From contig CALSUG010000009.1 of NCBI GenBank assembly GCA_943789475.1, forward strand, positions 54,442 to 118,441: a stretch of DNA of 64,000 nucleotides, written 5' to 3'. Origin of the DNA: an uncultured Alphaproteobacteria bacterium. Its GTDB lineage: Bacteria; Pseudomonadota; Alphaproteobacteria; Micavibrionales; UBA1664. This document shows positions 29,687-39,015 of the stretch, one piece after another. The notes below the pieces were generated by a model. It had not been told where the DNA came from. It did not search any database and was given only the letters and a program-made list of their open reading frames with translations. Within the stretch, counting starts at the first letter, position 1. Each line of letters begins with the position of its first letter. The position numbers were made by a program, and so were the translations under genes.

Positions 29687-30076
29687 ATGGCTAAACCACA
29701 AAGAAAAATGTCCAAAAAGACAAAAAAGAATATCACAACAGGCGTTGCCGTTGTTTATTCAACCTTTAACAACACACACATCAACATTTCAGATGTTCAG
29801 GGAAATACTATTTCTTGGTCAACTTGTGGTGCTATGGGTTTTAAAGGATCACGTAAATCAACACCTTTCGCAGCACAAGTGGCGGCAGAAGATGCAGGAC
29901 GCAAAGCACAAGAACACGGAATGAAAGAATTAGCAGTTCGTGTAAAAGGACCAGGTTCAGGACGTGAATCAGCTCTTCGCGCTTTGCAAAACATCGGATT
30001 TACCATTACATCTATTAAAGATGTTACTGGCGTTCCGCATAACGGATGTCGTCCAAAGAAACGTCGTCGTGTATAA
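29687..30076 (+). CDS. rpsK: 30S ribosomal protein S11
   Basis: S11 (129 aa) lies on the 30S platform. Conserved sequence includes [32 protein letters not shown] and the C-terminal [12 protein letters not shown]. It begins 15 bases after rpsM with an AGGAGG Shine-Dalgarno overlapping the intergenic gap. Confidence 0.97.
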   Translation: MAKPQRKMSKKTKKNITTGVAVVYSTFNNTHINISDVQGNTISWSTCGAMGFKGSRKSTPFAAQVAAEDAGRKAQEHGMKELAVRVKGPGSGRESALRALQNIGFTITSIKDVTGVPHNGCRPKKRRRV

Positions 30077-30117
30077 CGATAACAATCACAAGAAATTTCA
30101 AGCGAGAGGATAGAGCT

Positions 30118-31134
30118 TTGATACAGAAAAATTGGCAAGAATTAAAAAAACCAAATAGTGTTGACGTTAAACATGGTGACAACCCAAGAACAACGGGAAC
30201 AGTTATTGTCGAACCACTAGAACGTGGTTTTGGTTTGACACTTGGTAACGCGCTACGTCGTATTTTATTATCATCACTTCAAGGGGCTGCAGTTTCTGCA
30301 ATCCAAATTGATGGTGTTGTTCATGAGTTTTCATCAATTGATGGTGTTCGTGAAGATGTTACCAATATCATTTTGAATGTTAAGGCGATTGCAGTTGCAA
30401 TGCATTCAGAAGGACCAAAGAAAATGCGCTTAAGCGTTGAAGGTCCTTGTGAAGTAACGGCGGGAATGATCGAAGCTGGTGCAGACATCGAGATCATGAA
30501 TCCTGATTTGGTTTTGTGTACTTTGGATAAAGGCGCAACATTGAACATGGAATTCACAGTTTCAACAGGTAAAGGTTACCGTCCTGCAGCGCAAAATCGT
30601 CCTGAAGATGCACCTGTTGGTCTTATCCCAGTGGACAGTGTTTATTCACCTGTTCGTAAGGTATCTTACGACATTGAAAATGCACGTGTTGGCCAAATTA
30701 CCGACTATGACAAGCTGACTTTAAAAGTTGAAACAAACGGAACGATCACACCAGAAGACGCAGTGGCATTTGCCGCACGTATTATGCAAGATCAGTTGCA
30801 AGTGTTCATTACATTTGAAGAGCCTGAGCAAACAGCAACAGAAGAAAAAGAAGATGAATTACCATTCAACCCTGCTCTATTGAAAAAGGTTGATGAACTT
30901 GAACTTTCTGTTCGTTCTGCAAATTGCTTGAAAAACGATAACATCGTTTATATTGGTGATTTGGTTCAGAAAACTGAAAATGACATGTTACGCACTCCAA
31001 ACTTTGGACGTAAGTCATTAAATGAAATCAAAGAAGTATTGACACAAATGGGTCTATATCTTGGTATGCAGGTTGACCAATGGCCACCTGAAAATATCGA
31101 TGAACTACTTCGTAAAATGGACAACCCGTACTAA
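30118..31134 (+). CDS. rpoA: DNA-directed RNA polymerase subunit alpha (TTG start)
   Basis: RpoA (338 aa) scaffolds RNA polymerase assembly and contacts regulators and UP elements. The N-terminal domain includes [20 protein letters not shown] and the dimer region; the C-terminal domain contains the helix-hairpin-helix DNA-binding part ([36 protein letters not shown]). I place the start at TTG 30118 (MIQKNWQEL), preceded by GAGAGGA; an upstream start at 30046 would overlap rpsK and add non-conserved residues. Confidence 0.96.
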   Translation: MIQKNWQELKKPNSVDVKHGDNPRTTGTVIVEPLERGFGLTLGNALRRILLSSLQGAAVSAIQIDGVVHEFSSIDGVREDVTNIILNVKAIAVAMHSEGPKKMRLSVEGPCEVTAGMIEAGADIEIMNPDLVLCTLDKGATLNMEFTVSTGKGYRPAAQNRPEDAPVGLIPVDSVYSPVRKVSYDIENARVGQITDYDKLTLKVETNGTITPEDAVAFAARIMQDQLQVFITFEEPEQTATEEKEDELPFNPALLKKVDELELSVRSANCLKNDNIVYIGDLVQKTENDMLRTPNFGRKSLNEIKEVLTQMGLYLGMQVDQWPPENIDELLRKMDNPY

Positions 31135-31161
31135 AACTACGTGTATTAAAGGAATAATAAA

Positions 31162-31749
31162 ATGAGACACGGAATTAAAGGGCGCAAGCTCAACAGAACA
31201 TCATCACACCGTAAGGCTATGTTTGCAAACATGGCGGCGGCATTGGTGAAACATGAACAAATTGTTACAACATTGCCAAAAGCAAAAGAATTGAAGCCAT
31301 TTGTTGATAAATTGATCACATTGGGTAAGAAGGGAACTCTTTCTTCTCGTCGTCAAGCAATTGCGACAATGCGTGATGAAACACAAACGAAAAAGATTTT
31401 CGATACATTGGCTGAACGTTATAAAGATCGTCAAGGTGGATACACTCGCGTTCTTAAGGCTGGTTTCCGCTATGGTGATAATGCACCTATGGCTGTTATC
31501 GAGTTTGTTGATCGTGATGAAAGCGCAAAAGGCCAAGATTCAGGACCAACAATGTTTGATCAAAATGCTGAAATGGAAAATCCAATGGCTGATTTTGCTG
31601 GCGAAAGCACAGCAGTTGATGAAACAACCGTTGAGCCAAAGAAAAAGGCACCTGCTGAAAAATCAGAGGAAAAAGCAGAAAAGAAGCCTGCCGCTAAAAA
31701 GAAAGCTCCTGCAAAGAAAAAAACAGAAGCTAAAAAAGACGATAAATAA
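31162..31749 (+). CDS. rplQ: 50S ribosomal protein L17 with long charged C-terminal extension
   Basis: L17 stands at the polypeptide exit side of the 50S subunit. The first ~115 residues are the conserved domain ([57 protein letters not shown]). The rest to residue 195 is a low-complexity Lys/Ala/Glu/Pro tail (for example [14 protein letters not shown]), longer than the E. coli protein (127 aa). Such extensions occur in several alphaproteobacteria. A good intrinsic terminator follows. Confidence 0.95.
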   Translation: MRHGIKGRKLNRTSSHRKAMFANMAAALVKHEQIVTTLPKAKELKPFVDKLITLGKKGTLSSRRQAIATMRDETQTKKIFDTLAERYKDRQGGYTRVLKAGFRYGDNAPMAVIEFVDRDESAKGQDSGPTMFDQNAEMENPMADFAGESTAVDETTVEPKKKAPAEKSEEKAEKKPAAKKKAPAKKKTEAKKDDK

Positions 31750-31779
31750 TATTAAAGTCTTAAATTACATTTTTTTAAA

Positions 31780-31807
31780 ATGCCCTTGTTTTTACAGGGG
31801 CATTTTT
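31780..31807 (+). terminator. Rho-independent terminator after rplQ
   Basis: ATGCCCTTG (31780–31788) pairs with CAGGGGCAT (31795–31803) over nine base pairs with one G·U, followed by a T-run. It ends the rpsM–rpsK–rpoA–rplQ operon. Confidence 0.9.
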
Positions 31808-31847
31808 ATTTGCGTGACAATCAAAAACTCAACGCTATGATATTGTC

Positions 31848-32951
31848 ATGACAACACGCATGACACTTCCAAAATGGTTTGATGCACATACACATTTGCG
31901 TCAAGATGCCCTTCTATCCCCCATCATAAAATCACAAATCGACATGGGGTGTTATGCCATCCTTGCCATGCCCAACACAAAACCACCTGTGGCAAAGGTT
32001 TGCAAAAATGATTTAGGTGAATATTGGAGCACTGAAGAATACAGAGAAAAAATTCAAAACGCAGGCGGAGACAAAATCGATCATGTCTTCACGCCTCTAT
32101 ACCTTACAAAAGACACCACAACAAACATGATTAAAGATGGTGCAAAATCAGGAATTCTAACCAACATCAAATATTACCCCCCGCATGGCACAACAAATGC
32201 TGATCACGGCATGGCCATGGATGATGTTTTGAAAACTGATGTGTTTAAGGCCATGGCCGACAACAATGTCATGCTCAATATTCACGGCGAAGAACACGGG
32301 TTAAAATCTACTGATTATTTTGATAAGGACAGCACCGCCGAAGATATTTTTTATCGTGAAAAAATGACTCGCCTGCGCGATGCACACCCAAACCTAAAGA
32401 TCGCATGTGAACATGTGACAACAAAAACAGCCGTTGATTTTGTACAAACATCTGGCGAGAACATCGGCGCAACAATCACACCACAACATTTACTCTATAC
32501 CGTTGGTGATTTAATTATGGGGTTGAAATATCATTTATTTTGCCTTCCTGTTTTAAAATTTGAACAAGACCGTGCGGCGTTACGTGATGCCATCACAACG
32601 GCATCAAATACCCAATTTTTCGCAGGAACAGACAGCGCCGCCCACACAACAAAATGTACGGAATGCGGATGTGCCGCGGGATGTTTCACAGGTGGTATCG
32701 CGCCACAATTATACGCCCAAGCCTTTGAAGATTCGGGCATGGATTTATCACGTGTTGACCACGAATTAATGTTTAAAAATTTCCTATGTTTTAATGGCCC
32801 TGATTTTTATGGGATTGAACGATCCAGCGAAACATTCACCCTCACTAAATCACCACAAAACGTCACAACAATACCAACCGATGAAGGCGACATAACGCCC
32901 CTCCCCCTTGGTTTAGGGCAAGACACAATTTCGTGGTCAATAAAGTTGTGA
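31848..32951 (+). CDS. pyrC: Dihydroorotase
   Basis: Dihydroorotase cyclises carbamoyl-aspartate in pyrimidine synthesis. The 367-aa protein is of the compact E. coli PyrC type: FDAHTHLRQ supplies two zinc-binding His, NIKYYPPHGTTN holds the carboxylated Lys region, LNIHGEEHG and IACEHVTTK supply further ligands, and AGTDSAAH holds the catalytic Asp. The ATG at 31848 is used; ATG 31860 is an alternative. pyrF of the same pathway lies at 35.4 kb. Confidence 0.94.
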   Translation: MTTRMTLPKWFDAHTHLRQDALLSPIIKSQIDMGCYAILAMPNTKPPVAKVCKNDLGEYWSTEEYREKIQNAGGDKIDHVFTPLYLTKDTTTNMIKDGAKSGILTNIKYYPPHGTTNADHGMAMDDVLKTDVFKAMADNNVMLNIHGEEHGLKSTDYFDKDSTAEDIFYREKMTRLRDAHPNLKIACEHVTTKTAVDFVQTSGENIGATITPQHLLYTVGDLIMGLKYHLFCLPVLKFEQDRAALRDAITTASNTQFFAGTDSAAHTTKCTECGCAAGCFTGGIAPQLYAQAFEDSGMDLSRVDHELMFKNFLCFNGPDFYGIERSSETFTLTKSPQNVTTIPTDEGDITPLPLGLGQDTISWSIKL

Positions 32952-33484
32952 TAACGCTCGATACTATTTTGAATGAACCGTTATATATCTTTATCGGTGT
33001 TTTCATCCTGTTCGTTTTATTTATCATTATCAAACGCGTGGGAAAAATGCCCTATGTCGCGTGTGATGCCCTACTCACGCAATCAGAACTCCATTTTTAT
33101 CGTGCATTAAAACAGGCCGTCCCGACCAACACGCATATATGTATGAAGGTGCGCATGGGTGACATCATCACCTGTTCTGATTCTCAGTGGAAGGCCGGAT
33201 GGGGCCCACGGGTCAGTGCGAAACATATTGATTTTGTTTTGATTGATCCGAAAATAACCGAAATTATACTGGCGATTGAATTAGACGATTCTACCCACCG
33301 TACAAATCGTGACCGTATCGAACGTGATAAATTCGTCAATAAAGCATTTGAAGTGGCAAATGTTCCACTCCTCCGCATTGATACAAAGCGGAGTTACAAT
33401 ATTGAGAGATTAAAGGAAGTGTTACGTGATTACCAATATGATGAAATTGTAAACAATAAAACCACAAGCTATTGGCGCACATAA
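32933..33484 (+). CDS. Membrane-anchored DUF2726 (restriction-endonuclease-like) protein
   Basis: The 183-aa protein has one N-terminal membrane helix (about residues 18–35, LYIFIGVFILFVLFIII). It is followed by a DUF2726 domain with the characteristic block IELDDSTHRTNRDRIERDKF and the later VPLLRI, resembling the PD-(D/E)xK nuclease core (Glu, Asp and Lys in place). The natural substrate of DUF2726 proteins is unknown; nuclease activity is inferred from the fold. It starts with GTG inside the last codons of pyrC. Its 3' end overlaps the convergent membrane-protein gene by 63 bases. Confidence 0.72.
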   Translation: MVNKVVITLDTILNEPLYIFIGVFILFVLFIIIKRVGKMPYVACDALLTQSELHFYRALKQAVPTNTHICMKVRMGDIITCSDSQWKAGWGPRVSAKHIDFVLIDPKITEIILAIELDDSTHRTNRDRIERDKFVNKAFEVANVPLLRIDTKRSYNIERLKEVLRDYQYDEIVNNKTTSYWRT

Positions 33485-33805
33485 AGACCACATAGATTTT
33501 AAAACACCAATCATCCTGCCTTTTAAATTTTTTGGTTTAACAGCTCCATCCGATTGATATTCAACATTTTTCCCATACAAAAAAGATAAGTAAGTAAATA
33601 AAACCATACTTGGCATCGCAAGTAAAATCGAACTTCCAAATAAAAGCACTGGTACCAACCAAAACCAATTCCAGCCAATTTCATAATTTGTAAAGAACAT
33701 AAAATAAGCTGCTATAGAAAATGATACAAATATAAAAATTTTAGCCCATTTTTCAGACTCTTTTTGATACGATTCTGAATTAAGCAAGTCTTTAAAAGAA
33801 AACAT
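33422..33805 (-). CDS. Hypothetical membrane protein (127 aa)
   Basis: The ATG at 33805 has a GAGGGG Shine-Dalgarno and gives a protein with three hydrophobic segments (KIFIFVSFSIAAYFMFF, WFWLVPVLLFGSSILLAM, PIACGFIVYNFIILVIT). It starts eight bases after the stop of the kinase/ParB-like gene, so the two are probably one transcriptional unit. No family recognised. The tail-to-tail overlap of 63 coding bases with the DUF2726 gene is unusual. Confidence 0.5.
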   Translation of the reverse strand: MFSFKDLLNSESYQKESEKWAKIFIFVSFSIAAYFMFFTNYEIGWNWFWLVPVLLFGSSILLAMPSMVLFTYLSFLYGKNVEYQSDGAVKPKNLKGRMIGVLKSMWSLCAPIACGFIVYNFIILVIT

Positions 33806-33812
33806 ATAAAAA

Positions 33813-34665
33813 CTACCCCTCAAACAACCGCTTCGTATCAACCGCGAATGTAAAATCATTTTTTTCCTGCCATGTTTCGATGACTTTTTCATCCATGGCT
33901 GGCAAATCTTTATTCGGTAATTTCACACATGGGGTCAGGCTGTATCCCCTATCCAATGCCTTTGTTACACGTTTATGACCACCAAGGATAAGGTAGAAAC
34001 CATTTTTACGCATGACGGTGATTGTTCCACGTAGATCGCGTTTATTTTTCGTTGGGATCAAATTACGCGCACCAACCCAGAAATGATCATATGGTTTATT
34101 AATCAACCAATCTTTTATCGCGTCATTGGCCACAATTTGGATCGCCTGTGGCGTTACATCCGTTGTTTCAATCACAAGGTCATAATTATCTTGATCTTCG
34201 ATATCCACGCCATAATATTTTTGGAATCTTTCGCGTTCTGATGCTTTACGGTCTTTTAACCCCTGTAATGTCGCATCAAAATCACCATATTTTTCGTTAT
34301 CACGATTGGCAGCAATAATACGTTCCGCCGCCAATACTGGATTCACTTCCAATTTAATTTTAAAACTTTCAGGAATAAAGTGCCACGCCATACGAGAGTC
34401 GATGACTAGGTTTTTCTCTGACTGAGACAGTTTTTTAAAATTGCTGTCGATTTCATCATCAATGGATTTATCGGTTTCTGCCAACTTGTTCAATTCCAGC
34501 GTTGAGATACCACGTTCATCAGCCATGGCACGTTGAATTTTCCCTGTGGAATACGCCTCGGCGCCCCAATAATCGACAAGTGCAATTGGCAAGAACCGAC
34601 TTACCACCACCTAAATCGCCACTAATTGTTATAATCAAAGGTCTGTTAATTCTATGCATATCCAT
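33813..34665 (-). pseudogene. Cytidylate-kinase-like / ParB-like fusion protein, one frameshift
   Basis: After removal of one extra base near 34586–34587, the chain is about 283 aa. Residues ~9–190 form a P-loop kinase of the cytidylate-kinase-like family: Walker A ITISGDLGGGKS, YSTGKIQRAMADERG, TLELNKLAETDKSIDDEID, a VIDSRMAWHF lid region and DLVIETTDVTP. The C-terminal ~85 residues contain FYLILGGHKRVTKALDRGY, which resembles the ParB/sulfiredoxin core G-x-H/R-R-x-x-A-x-x-x-G. The start at 34665 has GGGGA upstream. I know of no named protein with this arrangement; the substrate is unknown. The second domain is recognised only by motif, so it is tentative. Confidence 0.6.
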
Positions 34666-34769
34666 ATATATCCCCATTTTCCTTGTGAAATCAATTGGTA
34701 AATGCTTGACTACCCTCATGTTTTTCGTGCAATGTGAAACATAAGTTTTTGAAGGTTGAGGAGAATCTC

Positions 34770-35051
34770 ATGACAAAATCAGAGTTAATTGCAAAATTAG
34801 CAGGTAAAAACCCACAACTCTATATTCGTGATGTCGAAATAATTGTTGAAACAATATTCGAAGAAATGACAGATGCCTTAGCACGTGGTGACCGTGTCGA
34901 ATTACGTGGATTTGGTTCATTTTCGGTAAAAGAACGTGAAGCACGCACCGGGCGCAACCCACGCACAGGTGAGACGGTTGAAGTTGAAGCAAAGAAACTG
35001 CCTGCCTTTAAAGCTGGTAAAGCGCTCCGCGACAAATTAAACGACGAATAA
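34770..35051 (+). CDS. ihfB: Integration host factor subunit beta
   Basis: A 93-aa HU/IHF-family DNA-bending protein. The IHF-beta features are [35 protein letters not shown] and the DNA-intercalating arm [18 protein letters not shown] Shine-Dalgarno supports the ATG at 34770. It is followed by the LapA-domain gene and pyrF, the usual alphaproteobacterial order. Its partner IhfA is encoded at 57.2 kb. Confidence 0.93.
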   Translation: MTKSELIAKLAGKNPQLYIRDVEIIVETIFEEMTDALARGDRVELRGFGSFSVKEREARTGRNPRTGETVEVEAKKLPAFKAGKALRDKLNDE

Positions 35052-35059
35052 TTACGCAC

Positions 35060-35383
35060 ATGTTCGGAATTAACGTTTTTAAATACATCCTGAAAATACC
35101 CACACTGATTTTTATCATTGGATTTGTTGTGCTTAACCGTCAGGAAACAACATTATATATCTCCCCTATCGCGGATCCTCTTGCCCTACCACTTTGGATT
35201 ATGGGATTGATACTGTTTGGCATTGGCTTTATTGCTGGCGCTCTTCTTCTGTGGCTCAACAGTTGGCCTGTGAGGAAAGAGTTGCGCGCAGCGAAAAAAG
35301 ACCTTAAGAAGTCAGAAGAAGCCTATGAAGAGCTTCAAAATGACATTCACGATAGCGCGATAGACAAACTTGATGACGAATAA
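35060..35383 (+). CDS. lapA: LapA-domain (DUF1049) membrane protein
   Basis: A 107-aa inner-membrane protein with two hydrophobic helices (LIFIIGFVVLN; LWIMGLILFGIGFIAGALLLW) followed by a charged coiled-coil-like tail. LapA works with LapB in controlling LPS synthesis through LpxC stability in gammaproteobacteria; in alphaproteobacteria the gene is commonly next to ihfB. It starts 8 bases after ihfB, and its stop overlaps the pyrF start. Confidence 0.82.
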   Translation: MFGINVFKYILKIPTLIFIIGFVVLNRQETTLYISPIADPLALPLWIMGLILFGIGFIAGALLLWLNSWPVRKELRAAKKDLKKSEEAYEELQNDIHDSAIDKLDDE

Positions 35384-36072
35384 TTCTCTCCCTAAAATTT
35401 TTTGTGCCGTTGATACAAACCATATGGATCGTGCGATTGATATTGCACAATCTATCCAAGGTATATGTGGTGTAAAACTTGGCCTCGAATTTTTTAATGC
35501 CCATGGTGTTAAAGGCGTTAAAACAAGTCATGAAAACGGTTAATGATACACCGTTGTTTTTAGACCTTAAATATCATGACATTCCCAATACCGTTGCCGG
35601 TGCTATCCGCGCGGTGACACAAGGGATCAAACCAGCCTTCATTAATGTTCATGCCACAGGTGGATTAGACATGATGAAGGCCGCAAAAGAGGCCTGCCCT
35701 GCGGAAACAAAATTATTGGCCGTTACCGTCTTAACATCCATTGATGCCGATACATTAGACAGTGTTGGTCAAGGAAATGATCCAAAATCACAAGTACAAC
35801 GCTTAGCATTACTCGCAAAAGATGCTGGATGTGACGGTGTTGTATGCTCTTCACACGAAATTGAAATAATTCGTGAAACATGTGGTGATGATTTTATCAC
35901 AATGGTGCCTGGCATTCGCCCTGCGGGCGCTGACGTTGGTGATCAAAAACGTATTATGACACCACGTGAAGCGGTTAATAAAGGCGCAAGCCACCTTGTC
36001 ATTGGCCGCCCAATCACTCAGGCGGATAATCCATCCCAAACGGCAATGGATATTATAAAAACTATCGATTAA
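35373..36072 (+). pseudogene. pyrF: Orotidine 5'-phosphate decarboxylase, one frameshift
   Basis: PyrF makes UMP from OMP in the cytosol. From ATG 35373 the frame reads IFCAVDTNHMDRAIDIAQ and VKLGLEFFNAHG, then breaks. One extra base near 35518–35519 (GTTAAA for GTAAA) accounts for the shift. The second part contains the catalytic FLDLKYHDIPNTV, VPGIRPAGADVGDQ and LVIGRPITQADNP. Repaired length is about 232 aa, normal for the family. Because pyrimidine synthesis depends on it, a consensus error is at least as likely as real inactivation. trpF, trpB and trpA, often between pyrF and accD, are absent. Confidence 0.85.
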
Positions 36073-36644
36073 ACGTTAACTAAACTAGATGTTCTTGCTA
36101 AACGAACATTTCCTTTATAAAGGGCTGGTTTCTTGCCTAATTTTTCCTTCAGAAAACTAATTTGGCCATCAATATCCACGTCACAACTCCATGTTGGATA
36201 CGGCAATGGCCAACCTGTAATTGATTGAAAATCAACAACACACCCCTTTGAACAAGTGATACTTGTTGAATATTTTTTAGAATAATTTTCGATATGCGGT
36301 TTATAACCGTCTTTTAACAAAACATGTTCTGGCTTCATTCCACGCATTAATGTCACTTGAGCATGATATATTCCAGCATGTGTCGTTTTACCTGTGTTTA
36401 CTCTACCAAACATTTTCTTAATAGGTTGTCCTGTATGCTCATATACAACAATTTCTGTTTCATGGCCCTTTTGAGAAACTCCTACAGCATATTTATGATT
36501 TCCACTTTCGTTATGCTCATAAACCATGCGTTTCACTCTATCAGCAAGATCGTTTCCTATAGATTTCAACTCGTCAGAATATTTAGCAATAGCGTCTGCT
36601 TTAGCTTGTCTCTCCATTGGTGTTGGAACTGATAATGCAACCAT
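36069..36644 (-). CDS. Hypothetical protein (191 aa)
   Basis: A soluble protein, no signal peptide or membrane segment. The N-terminal ~45 residues are helical and charged; the rest looks beta-rich (HKYAVGVSQKGHETEIVVYE; SITCSKGCVVDFQSITG), with three cysteines near the C-terminal third. I do not recognise a family. It is convergent with pyrF (stop codons overlap) and stands where trpFBA are found in related genomes, so it may be a later insertion. Confidence 0.55.
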   Translation of the reverse strand: MVALSVPTPMERQAKADAIAKYSDELKSIGNDLADRVKRMVYEHNESGNHKYAVGVSQKGHETEIVVYEHTGQPIKKMFGRVNTGKTTHAGIYHAQVTLMRGMKPEHVLLKDGYKPHIENYSKKYSTSITCSKGCVVDFQSITGWPLPYPTWSCDVDIDGQISFLKEKLGKKPALYKGNVRLARTSSLVNV

Positions 36645-36784
36645 AATAAAATCTTTCTAAAAAACATTTAAATTATGTATATATAAAACATTCTTCCCTG
36701 TCAAACTAATCTCTCATCTTGACATTGCCCCCCGATATCTGGGATAAATACGGCTGTTTATAAATTAAGGAAACAATATAAATC

Positions 36785-37762
36785 ATGAGTTGGTTAAGCA
36801 CTTTTATTCGTCCGAAAATTAATGCCTTTGGTAACAATACCAAGGATGTTCCTGACAATTTGTGGGAAAAATGCCCATCATGTGATGGTATGTTGTTTCA
36901 CCGTGATTTAAAGGCCGCACAGTACGTTTGTTACCATTGCGACCATCATTTGCGCATTGATGTGATTGAACGCCTTGAAAATCTATTTGATGATGGACAA
37001 TTCAAAGAGCACGCGGTGCGTAATGTTCCTATCGATCCTTTAAAATTCAAAGATAAGAAAAAATACGCTGATCGCCTTAATGACGCACAGAAAAAACGTG
37101 GACGTAAAGATGCGATTGTTGTTGCCGAAGGCAAAATTAAAGGTCAGTCATGTATGATTGCCGCGTTTGATTTTAAATTCATGGGTGGATCAATGGGCGC
37201 AGGCGTTGGTGAAGGCATTGTTTTGGCCGCAGAAAAGGCTGTCAAAGGTAACATGCCACTAATGGTTATCCCATCATCAGGCGGGGCACGCATGCAAGAG
37301 GCAGCTATTTCATTAATGCAAATGCCACGTACAACGGTTGCCGTTGAAATGGTAAAAGATGCTGGCTTGCCCTATATCGTTCTTTTAACAGATCCTACAA
37401 CAGGTGGCGTAAGTGCATCATTTGCGATGCTAGGTGATATTCAAATCGCTGAACCAGGTGCTACAATTGGCTTTGCGGGGAAACGCGTTATCCAAGAAAC
37501 AATCCGTGAAGAATTACCTGATGGTTTCCAAACGGCTGAATATTTGCTTGAACATGGTGTTGTTGATATGGTTGTCGCACGTAAGGATCAACCTGAAAAG
37601 ATTGGTTCTATCATTGATATGTTGATGAATACGAATGCCACACCAAAAGGCAAAGGTAAAAAATCAACGTTAAAGCATGATAATGATGATGCGACATCTG
37701 TTCCTTTGCCTGACGTTGCACGTGGTGGAAACCAAGCCCGTTTAAAAGCGGCCGCAAAATAA
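36785..37762 (+). CDS. accD: Acetyl-CoA carboxylase carboxyltransferase subunit beta
   Basis: AccD transfers carboxyl from biotin to acetyl-CoA together with AccA, the first step of fatty acid synthesis. The 325-aa protein has the N-terminal zinc ribbon (CPSCDG…CYHCDH) and the crotonase-like core MGGSMGAGVGEGIV, PSSGGARMQEA and TTGGVSASFA. It has an extended charged C-terminus. It is followed after one base by folC, as in most alphaproteobacteria. Confidence 0.96.
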   Translation: MSWLSTFIRPKINAFGNNTKDVPDNLWEKCPSCDGMLFHRDLKAAQYVCYHCDHHLRIDVIERLENLFDDGQFKEHAVRNVPIDPLKFKDKKKYADRLNDAQKKRGRKDAIVVAEGKIKGQSCMIAAFDFKFMGGSMGAGVGEGIVLAAEKAVKGNMPLMVIPSSGGARMQEAAISLMQMPRTTVAVEMVKDAGLPYIVLLTDPTTGGVSASFAMLGDIQIAEPGATIGFAGKRVIQETIREELPDGFQTAEYLLEHGVVDMVVARKDQPEKIGSIIDMLMNTNATPKGKGKKSTLKHDNDDATSVPLPDVARGGNQARLKAAAK

Positions 37763-37763
37763 G

Positions 37764-38993
37764 GTGACGCTTGATTGCGATCACCAAAACCCAATAGTTG
37801 AAAAAAGGTTGGAGGGAATTTATAACCTCCACACCGAAAACAGCGTCTTTCGCCTTGATAAAGGACCTTATATCGACTTGTTGGAAAAACTAGGCAATCC
37901 GCACCTCAACCTTCCGCCAACCATCCATGTCGCGGGAACAAATGGCAAGGGATCAACAATTGCCTTCCTTAAATCAATTTACGAGGCAGCAGGACTATCC
38001 GTTCATGTTTATACCTCCCCTCACCTTATTCAATTTAATGAACGCATTGTATTAGGCGGAAAACAAATTACGGACGATCAACTTCTCCATTATTTTGATT
38101 TAATCGATGAAGCCAATGAAGGTGCATCAATTACCTTTTTTGAATATACAACGGCCTTAGCATTCAAAGCATTCTCTGATCACCCTGCTGATATCTGTTT
38201 ATTAGAGACAGGTTTAGGCGGACGCTTGGATTGTACGAATGTTATTCAACATCCGATGGCCACCATCATTACACCTATCGGATATGACCACACAGACTGG
38301 TTAGGAAATGACATTAAAGTCATCGCAGGTGAAAAGGCCGGCATTATGAAGGCTGGCGCGAACTGTTATATCACACCGCAATCGCATGATGTTATGGATG
38401 TTTTTATCAATAAGGCAAATGAGTTAAACATCCCAATCCACCTTATAAAGCGAAACAATGATTTACCTCCTCTGGCGCTTGCAGGTGATCATCAAAAAGA
38501 TAATGCCAGTACCGCCATAGAGGTTGTCAAAAATAATCATCCTGACATTAACGATGACATCATTAAAAAAGGCCTACGGAACACGAAATGGCCAGCACGC
38601 ATGGAACAAATATCATATGATCCAGAGGTCTGGTTCGATTGCGGTCATAATGCCGAAGGTGCAAAAACAATCGCACAACAATTAGAACAATGGAAAAATG
38701 ACGATCCTAACACCCCTATTCACCTTATATTGGGTTTGGCCGCGGATAAAAACCCGAATGAGTTTCTAAAACCAATCATAAATTACATCGACACTCTCAC
38801 CTGCGTTGACCTACTCAACGCTCGAAATCCACAAAATAGCGAAGAATTAAAAGAAAAACTTGATATGTTAACCAATTCTTATCATTATAGAGATATAAAT
38901 GAACTATTGGCTAATATAGGCAAAAAAAATAATAATAAAATAATAATAACAGGGTCATTATATTTGTATGGATGGGCAAGACGTAACTTCTAA
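37764..38993 (+). CDS. folC: Bifunctional dihydrofolate/folylpolyglutamate synthase
   Basis: FolC ligates glutamate to dihydropteroate and folates. The 409-aa protein has the P-loop HVAGTNGKGSTIAFL, the omega-loop region VYTSPHLIQFNER, LLETGLGGRLDCTN and the C-terminal WFDCGHNAEGAK. It starts with GTG at 37764, one base after the accD stop (coupled). Its last bases approach the HipA-like gene with a 22-base gap. Confidence 0.94.
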   Translation: MTLDCDHQNPIVEKRLEGIYNLHTENSVFRLDKGPYIDLLEKLGNPHLNLPPTIHVAGTNGKGSTIAFLKSIYEAAGLSVHVYTSPHLIQFNERIVLGGKQITDDQLLHYFDLIDEANEGASITFFEYTTALAFKAFSDHPADICLLETGLGGRLDCTNVIQHPMATIITPIGYDHTDWLGNDIKVIAGEKAGIMKAGANCYITPQSHDVMDVFINKANELNIPIHLIKRNNDLPPLALAGDHQKDNASTAIEVVKNNHPDINDDIIKKGLRNTKWPARMEQISYDPEVWFDCGHNAEGAKTIAQQLEQWKNDDPNTPIHLILGLAADKNPNEFLKPIINYIDTLTCVDLLNARNPQNSEELKEKLDMLTNSYHYRDINELLANIGKKNNNKIIITGSLYLYGWARRNF

Positions 38994-39015
38994 CTTTAAC
39001 CAGGGGACATTAAAT

